NCBI GenBank assembly: GCA_017995195.1
Contig: JAGOJI010000009.1
Location: 1-39,343 of the forward strand
Length of the DNA stretch: 39,343 nucleotides
Source of the DNA: Cloacibacterium sp.
GTDB taxonomy: Bacteria; Bacteroidota; Bacteroidia; Flavobacteriales; Weeksellaceae
Reading direction: 5' to 3'
The notes under the pieces were generated by a model. The model worked only from the letters and a program-made list of their open reading frames with translations. It ran no database searches and had not been told where the DNA came from. Of the stretch, positions 35,265 to 39,343 are shown one piece after another; positions within the stretch are counted from its first letter, which is position 1, and the number at the start of each line of letters is the position of its first letter. The translations under genes were made by a program, and so were the position numbers.

Positions 35265-35307
35265 AAAACCGTTCGTTACTTTTTTGTAGAAACGAACGGT
35301 TTTTTTG
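35265..35307 (+). terminator. Intrinsic terminator after the ABC-F gene
   Basis: The 11-bp stem AACCGTTCGTT / AACGAACGGTT (35267-35277 and 35291-35301) has a 13-nt loop and is followed by six T residues. It lies 30 bp past the stop. Confidence 0.92.
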
Positions 35308-35329
35308 TTCAAAATAATATCAAAAATAG

Positions 35330-35337
35330 TATCTTTG
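35330..35337 (+). promoter_or_regulatory. Promoter -7 box TATCTTTG for the DPP IV gene
   Basis: An exact TAnnTTTG match with a TTG 22 bp upstream (35305-35307). The predicted leader is about 110 nt and contains a small hairpin TGCTCC / GGAGCA near 35343-35365. Confidence 0.6.
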
Positions 35338-35450
35338 GAACTGCTCCTTTAGAAAAGTGGAGCATCTATATTTTTTGTACATAACAATAAAAAATAAACC
35401 TTCAGTATCTCTAAAACTCTTAAAGGTTAAAAAATAATAAACATCTACAT

Positions 35451-37577
35451 ATGAAAAAAATATTTTTATCTGTATCCATCATCATTTCTGCGGTAGTTTT
35501 TTCGCAAGAAATTACTTTAAACAAAATATATTCCGGATATTATCGAGGTAAAGGAATTTCAGGGATTGCTTCTCTGAAAAGCGGCGAAGATTACGCAGTA
35601 ATTGAGCAAAATGGCATTGCCAAATATTCCTACAAAACCTCTCAAAAAATAGGAAATATTGTTGATGGAAGTTTCGAAAGCTATACTTTCAATGCTGATG
35701 AATCCAAGATTTTATTGCAAAAAGAATCCGAGCCTATTTACCGACATTCTTTCCTCGGAAAATTTGAAGTAAAGGATCTGAAATCAGGGAAAGTTTTAGC
35801 ATTGAATAACGGAAACTACATTCAGGAACCTAAGTTTTCACCTGATGGAAATTTAGTGGCGTTTATTGCTGAAAATAATTTATTCTACCAAGATTTAAAT
35901 ACCGCAAAAATCACTCAAATTACCAGCGATGGCAAGAAAAACGAAACCATCAACGGATTAGGAGATTGGGTATATGAAGAGGAATTTGGACACGCTGATT
36001 TTTACCAATGGAACCAAGGGAGCGATGCTATTGTTTTCGTAAAGTTCAACGAATCTAAGGTTCCTCAAATCAATATTCCGGTGTATGGCAAAAACCTGTA
36101 TCCACAGCTCATGACCTATAAATACCCCAAAGCGGGAGAGGAAAACTCTGTGGTTTCTGCACATCTGTACCAATTAAAATCGGGAAAAACAGCAAATCTG
36201 AAGTTGAATAATTTTGAAAATTATTATATCCCACAGGTTTTTACTACCAACAAAAGTAATGAAATTGTAGTAGCGACCAGCAATCGTCATCAAAACAAAG
36301 TAGATATTTTGATGGTAAATACCGATTCCGGAAATGTTTCAAAATTATTTACCGAAACCGACCAAGCGTGGATAGAAACTGATGCTCTAACATTAGAATT
36401 TTTAGATGACAACTCCTTTCTTTGGGCATCGGAGCGAGATGGTAACAAACACCTCTATTGGTACCAAGCAGACGGAAAACTCAAAAAACAAGTAACCAAA
36501 GGCAATTGGGAGATTACGGAATATTACGGCTTCAATCCCAATACAAAAGAAATTTTGGCACAAACGACCCAAAACGGAAGCATCAACAAAGTTGTTTCTA
36601 AAATAAATATACTTACCGGAAAGTCTCAATTAATCTCTAATGCAGAAGGGAATAATAGTGGTGATTTCAGTAAAAATTTCAACTATTTTATCGAAACTTC
36701 TTCTACTGCTAAAACTCCTTATAGCTATACCTTGAAAGATGGAAACGGAAAAATACTGAGAGAGCTCCAGAACAACAATGAACTCCTCACCAAACTGAAT
36801 GCCGACAACTTGGTAACAAAGGAATTTTTCACTATTCCTAATGTTGTGGGCGACCAAATGAACGCCTATATTTTGAAACCCAAAAACTTTGATCCCAACA
36901 AAAAATACCCTTTGTTTATGTACCAATATTCCGGTCCGGGTTCTCAGCAGGTCTCCAATTCTTGGGACGGTGGAAATGGGCTCTGGTTCAATCATTTGGT
37001 ACAAAAAGGCTATATTGTGGCTTGTGTAGACGGCAGAGGAACGGGCTATAAAGGTACCAAATACAAAAAATCTACCTATCTCAATTTAGGAAAATACGAA
37101 ATAGAAGACCAAATTACAGCCGCAAAATGGCTCGGAAACCAATCGTATATCGATAAATCCCGAATCGGAATTTTTGGGTGGAGTTTCGGCGGTTATATGG
37201 CGAGTTTGGCAGTGACAAAAGGTGCCGACGTTTTCAAACTGGGAATTGCGGTTGCTCCCGTAACGAATTGGAGGTATTACGACTCTATCTACACCGAAAG
37301 ATTCCTTAGAACTCCACAAGAAAATCCAAAAGGCTACGATGACAATTCTCCGATTAATTTCGCTCAATTATTGAAAGGGAAATACTTGCTTATCCACGGT
37401 ACAGCAGATGACAATGTACATTTTCAAAATGCTGTAGAAATGAGTGAAGCACTTATCCAAGCCAATAAACAGTTCGATTTTATGGCATATCCCGATAAAA
37501 ACCATGGAATTTATGGAGGTATGACACGTCCACAATTGTATCAAAAAATGACCAATTTTATTTTGGAAAATTTATAG
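35451..37577 (+). CDS. Dipeptidyl peptidase IV (S9B)
   Basis: The protein is 708 aa. It has a signal peptide (MKKIFLSVSIIISAVVFSQ), then an eight-blade-type DPPIV_N propeller (about 30-430), then the S9 hydrolase. The catalytic triad is Ser578 in GWSFGGYMA, Asp653 in GTADDNVHF and His685 in KNHGIYGG. The N-terminus-binding Glu pair is in DWVYEEEFG (Glu176-Glu177), which marks true DPP IV and is absent from the S9 protein at 196. It cleaves X-Pro (and X-Ala) dipeptides from periplasmic peptides, feeding amino-acid catabolism. The two S9 enzymes at the window ends would be complementary. Confidence 0.95.
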   Translation: MKKIFLSVSIIISAVVFSQEITLNKIYSGYYRGKGISGIASLKSGEDYAVIEQNGIAKYSYKTSQKIGNIVDGSFESYTFNADESKILLQKESEPIYRHSFLGKFEVKDLKSGKVLALNNGNYIQEPKFSPDGNLVAFIAENNLFYQDLNTAKITQITSDGKKNETINGLGDWVYEEEFGHADFYQWNQGSDAIVFVKFNESKVPQINIPVYGKNLYPQLMTYKYPKAGEENSVVSAHLYQLKSGKTANLKLNNFENYYIPQVFTTNKSNEIVVATSNRHQNKVDILMVNTDSGNVSKLFTETDQAWIETDALTLEFLDDNSFLWASERDGNKHLYWYQADGKLKKQVTKGNWEITEYYGFNPNTKEILAQTTQNGSINKVVSKINILTGKSQLISNAEGNNSGDFSKNFNYFIETSSTAKTPYSYTLKDGNGKILRELQNNNELLTKLNADNLVTKEFFTIPNVVGDQMNAYILKPKNFDPNKKYPLFMYQYSGPGSQQVSNSWDGGNGLWFNHLVQKGYIVACVDGRGTGYKGTKYKKSTYLNLGKYEIEDQITAAKWLGNQSYIDKSRIGIFGWSFGGYMASLAVTKGADVFKLGIAVAPVTNWRYYDSIYTERFLRTPQENPKGYDDNSPINFAQLLKGKYLLIHGTADDNVHFQNAVEMSEALIQANKQFDFMAYPDKNHGIYGGMTRPQLYQKMTNFILENL

Positions 37578-37582
37578 AGTTT

Positions 37583-39241
37583 TTAGCCAAACTTCTTTTT
37601 TCGCCACCGGAAAAAACCGAATCCCAAAATTCCTAAAACCACAATTGGTAATAGTAAATTGAACCATTGCCAATTGGTTTTCTGCTCCTGTATCCTGTGT
37701 CGATCCAGCAGCCTGGCTTCTATGTTTCGGTTTCGAAGTGCCATAAGATTGGAATCGTCCAACAAATAATCCAGAGCATTTCGCAGAAATTGCTCGTTTC
37801 CATAGCGTTGGTTGGTCAACAAATCCTCTCCTAAAGGCAAAGGTTGACCTTTCAGGATTTGGTTTCGGGCAATATCACCATCTGCAACCACAATCATTTT
37901 GTTGACAGAAGTATTTTGGGTTTTGAACCCTGGAAATTCGTTTCTTTCACTTCTATTGGCATACGCCGAAGTAAACTTGCCCTCCAAACTTACTGCAAAA
38001 ATCTTGGGAGTACTTGGTTTTTCCATTTGTCCGAGACTATCTACATTGGCTATTTCGCTCAGTTCTACATAATTAGGAACTGTTTTTAGCAAAGTACGCT
38101 CGCTGGACTCGTAGAGTACAGAAGTTTTGATGTTTTTTCGCCCTAAAGTATCTATAGAAGTAGGAAATTCAAATTTTACAGGATTGATATTTTTGGTAAT
38201 CGGATTTTTGTTTTCGGCAATTCCGAGCGGGAAATAAGGCCACAAAAAGGAATTATACTGAGGATTTCCGGCAACTTCTCCGGCTACAACTCTTAGCATA
38301 GCAGCCTTTTTCATATCTTTTACCAAAGCAGGATTGATGCGGATTCCATAGTTGAAGAAAAAATCCGTCATATTCAAATCTTGTGGAAACGCCATAATTT
38401 TTTTAGCCCGAAATAAGGTGTCCATTTCGGCATTTACAGCATCTATCATCCAAAGCGTTTTCCCGCCGTTCATTATGTACTGATCCAGAATCAGTTTTTC
38501 GCCATCGGTAAATGGTTTTCGGGGTTTAGCAATTACCAAAGCATCCATTTTTGTAAGTTTCGGAAAATCTGCCATGGTAAGTTCCTTTTTATTTTCGGGA
38601 ATCACAGGACCGGCATTGTAATTTTCCAAAGTCATTTCCATAAAACCACGCAATTGGTCGGGTCTTAATTCATCTTGGTTAATGAGAATTCCTACATTTT
38701 TTTTGTGCTCCTGCGTAAGGGATTTGATGTTGGAAATAAAGTTATACTCCAAATTTTCGATGGATTTGTTGAGTTGCTCCGTTGCATCTATATTGGTTTG
38801 ATTCACTACCAAAGGAATCGAGGTTCCGTAGCTGTTGTACTTGATGGCAGCATATGGAAACATTACAATCTGCGATATTTTCCCATCTTTCATATCTGGT
38901 AAAACGGAAGGTTGCATTCCCATTGCCATTAGCGTATCTTGTGACATTTTGGTAGCAATAGGATCAATAAATTTATAATCTATTTTGGGATTTATTTTTC
39001 GGAATTCTTCCAAAAGGAATTGGGTTTCGTTTTGCAATTGTTTGAAACTCGCCGGAAAATCTCCATCGAGGTAAACCTCTACCATCATTGGTTTTTTTAC
39101 ACTTTTTAAAGTTTTAATAGTAGCATCGGAAAGCGTATATCTTTTTTCCTTGGTCAAATCAAATCTTTTGGAAAAAATACCAAAAACACCTAATAATAAA
39201 ATAATTGCAACAATGAGGTAAGTACTATTTTTTTTGTTCAT
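37583..39241 (-). CDS. gldG: Gliding motility-associated ABC transporter component GldG
   Basis: The protein is 552 aa. It has an N-terminal membrane helix (YLIVAIILLLGVFGIFS) followed by KRFDLTKEKRYTLSDAT. A large periplasmic ABC_transp_aux-type domain contains VEVYLDGDFPASFKQL, KNVGILINQDELRPDQ, GGKTLWMIDAVNAEMDTL and FLRNALDYLLDD. It ends in a C-terminal membrane helix (WFNLLLPIVVLGILGFGFF) and a basic tail. In Flavobacterium johnsoniae GldG works with GldF and the ATPase GldA and is required for gliding. A gldF gene is expected just right of the window but cannot be seen. It converges with the DPP IV gene with a 5-bp gap and no terminator between. Confidence 0.93.
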   Translation of the reverse strand: MNKKNSTYLIVAIILLLGVFGIFSKRFDLTKEKRYTLSDATIKTLKSVKKPMMVEVYLDGDFPASFKQLQNETQFLLEEFRKINPKIDYKFIDPIATKMSQDTLMAMGMQPSVLPDMKDGKISQIVMFPYAAIKYNSYGTSIPLVVNQTNIDATEQLNKSIENLEYNFISNIKSLTQEHKKNVGILINQDELRPDQLRGFMEMTLENYNAGPVIPENKKELTMADFPKLTKMDALVIAKPRKPFTDGEKLILDQYIMNGGKTLWMIDAVNAEMDTLFRAKKIMAFPQDLNMTDFFFNYGIRINPALVKDMKKAAMLRVVAGEVAGNPQYNSFLWPYFPLGIAENKNPITKNINPVKFEFPTSIDTLGRKNIKTSVLYESSERTLLKTVPNYVELSEIANVDSLGQMEKPSTPKIFAVSLEGKFTSAYANRSERNEFPGFKTQNTSVNKMIVVADGDIARNQILKGQPLPLGEDLLTNQRYGNEQFLRNALDYLLDDSNLMALRNRNIEARLLDRHRIQEQKTNWQWFNLLLPIVVLGILGFGFFRWRKKKFG

Positions 39242-39343
39242 TTTTAAACTTTAACAAAAATATTTTTTTTATGAATCACAAGAAATTGGGCTTAATTGAA
39301 CGATTTTAAAATCATCTTTCAAACAAAAAGTATTGGGTTTTAT

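Overview
The window is low-GC DNA from a member of the Bacteroidota, most likely a flavobacterium close to Chryseobacterium and its Weeksellaceae relatives. The support is the gliding/type IX-associated genes gldG and gldI, S9 dipeptidyl peptidases with Sec signals, an OmpA protein with TSP3 repeats, a HopJ-family gene, TAnnTTTG-type promoter boxes and nearly absent Shine-Dalgarno signals. I see no rRNA, tRNA or CRISPR array.

Layout. (1) 1-6454, minus strand: a DPP5-like peptidase, a small PH-like membrane protein, a cysteine-free zinc-ribbon-family coiled-coil protein paired with a Nif3-family protein, a cyclophilin-FKBP fusion lipoprotein and GldI. (2) 6611-15787, minus strand: a seven-gene run of MHS-type transporter, two small membrane proteins, an SLC5-STAC histidine kinase, a receiver-only response regulator, propionyl-CoA synthetase and acetyl-CoA synthetase, closed by a terminator. 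This looks like a sense, import and activate module for short-chain carboxylates. (3) 16156-16575: a small protein derived from an IS1-type InsA domain, divergent from the pyrimidine genes. (4) 16671-22620, plus strand: a promoter, a possible leader peptide and an intrinsic terminator ahead of pyrB, then carA, a frameshifted four-helix-bundle gene that looks inserted, and carB. (5) 22656-31336: an accessory region with a LuxR-type regulator, a TonB-dependent receptor-like protein, an ICL/PEP-mutase-family plus DinB-family pair, a small outer-membrane protein, full-length Ada, a GNAT enzyme and HopJ. Two 239-bp MITE-like elements and other repeats are scattered through it. (6) 31414-39241: OmpA/TSP3 porin, SmpB, an ABC-F ATPase, dipeptidyl peptidase IV and GldG.

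The most interesting signals are non-coding. A 31-bp motif with identical promoter geometry lies upstream of both the ICL/PEPM-DinB pair and ada, which suggests an Ada-type alkylation-response regulon. The pyrB leader resembles a coupled transcription-translation attenuator. The four-helix-bundle gene between carA and carB is flanked by an 8-bp duplication and interrupts an octamer-periodic spacer. Several spacers, often just before start codons, consist of degenerate tandem 7-mers or 8-mers whose sequence differs at each site. Two identical-length MITEs have 3-bp TNA duplications. Protein-level oddities are the CrbS-like kinase paired with an output-less receiver, an ABC-F protein with one of two composite ATP sites degenerate, and a zinc-ribbon-family protein without any cysteine.
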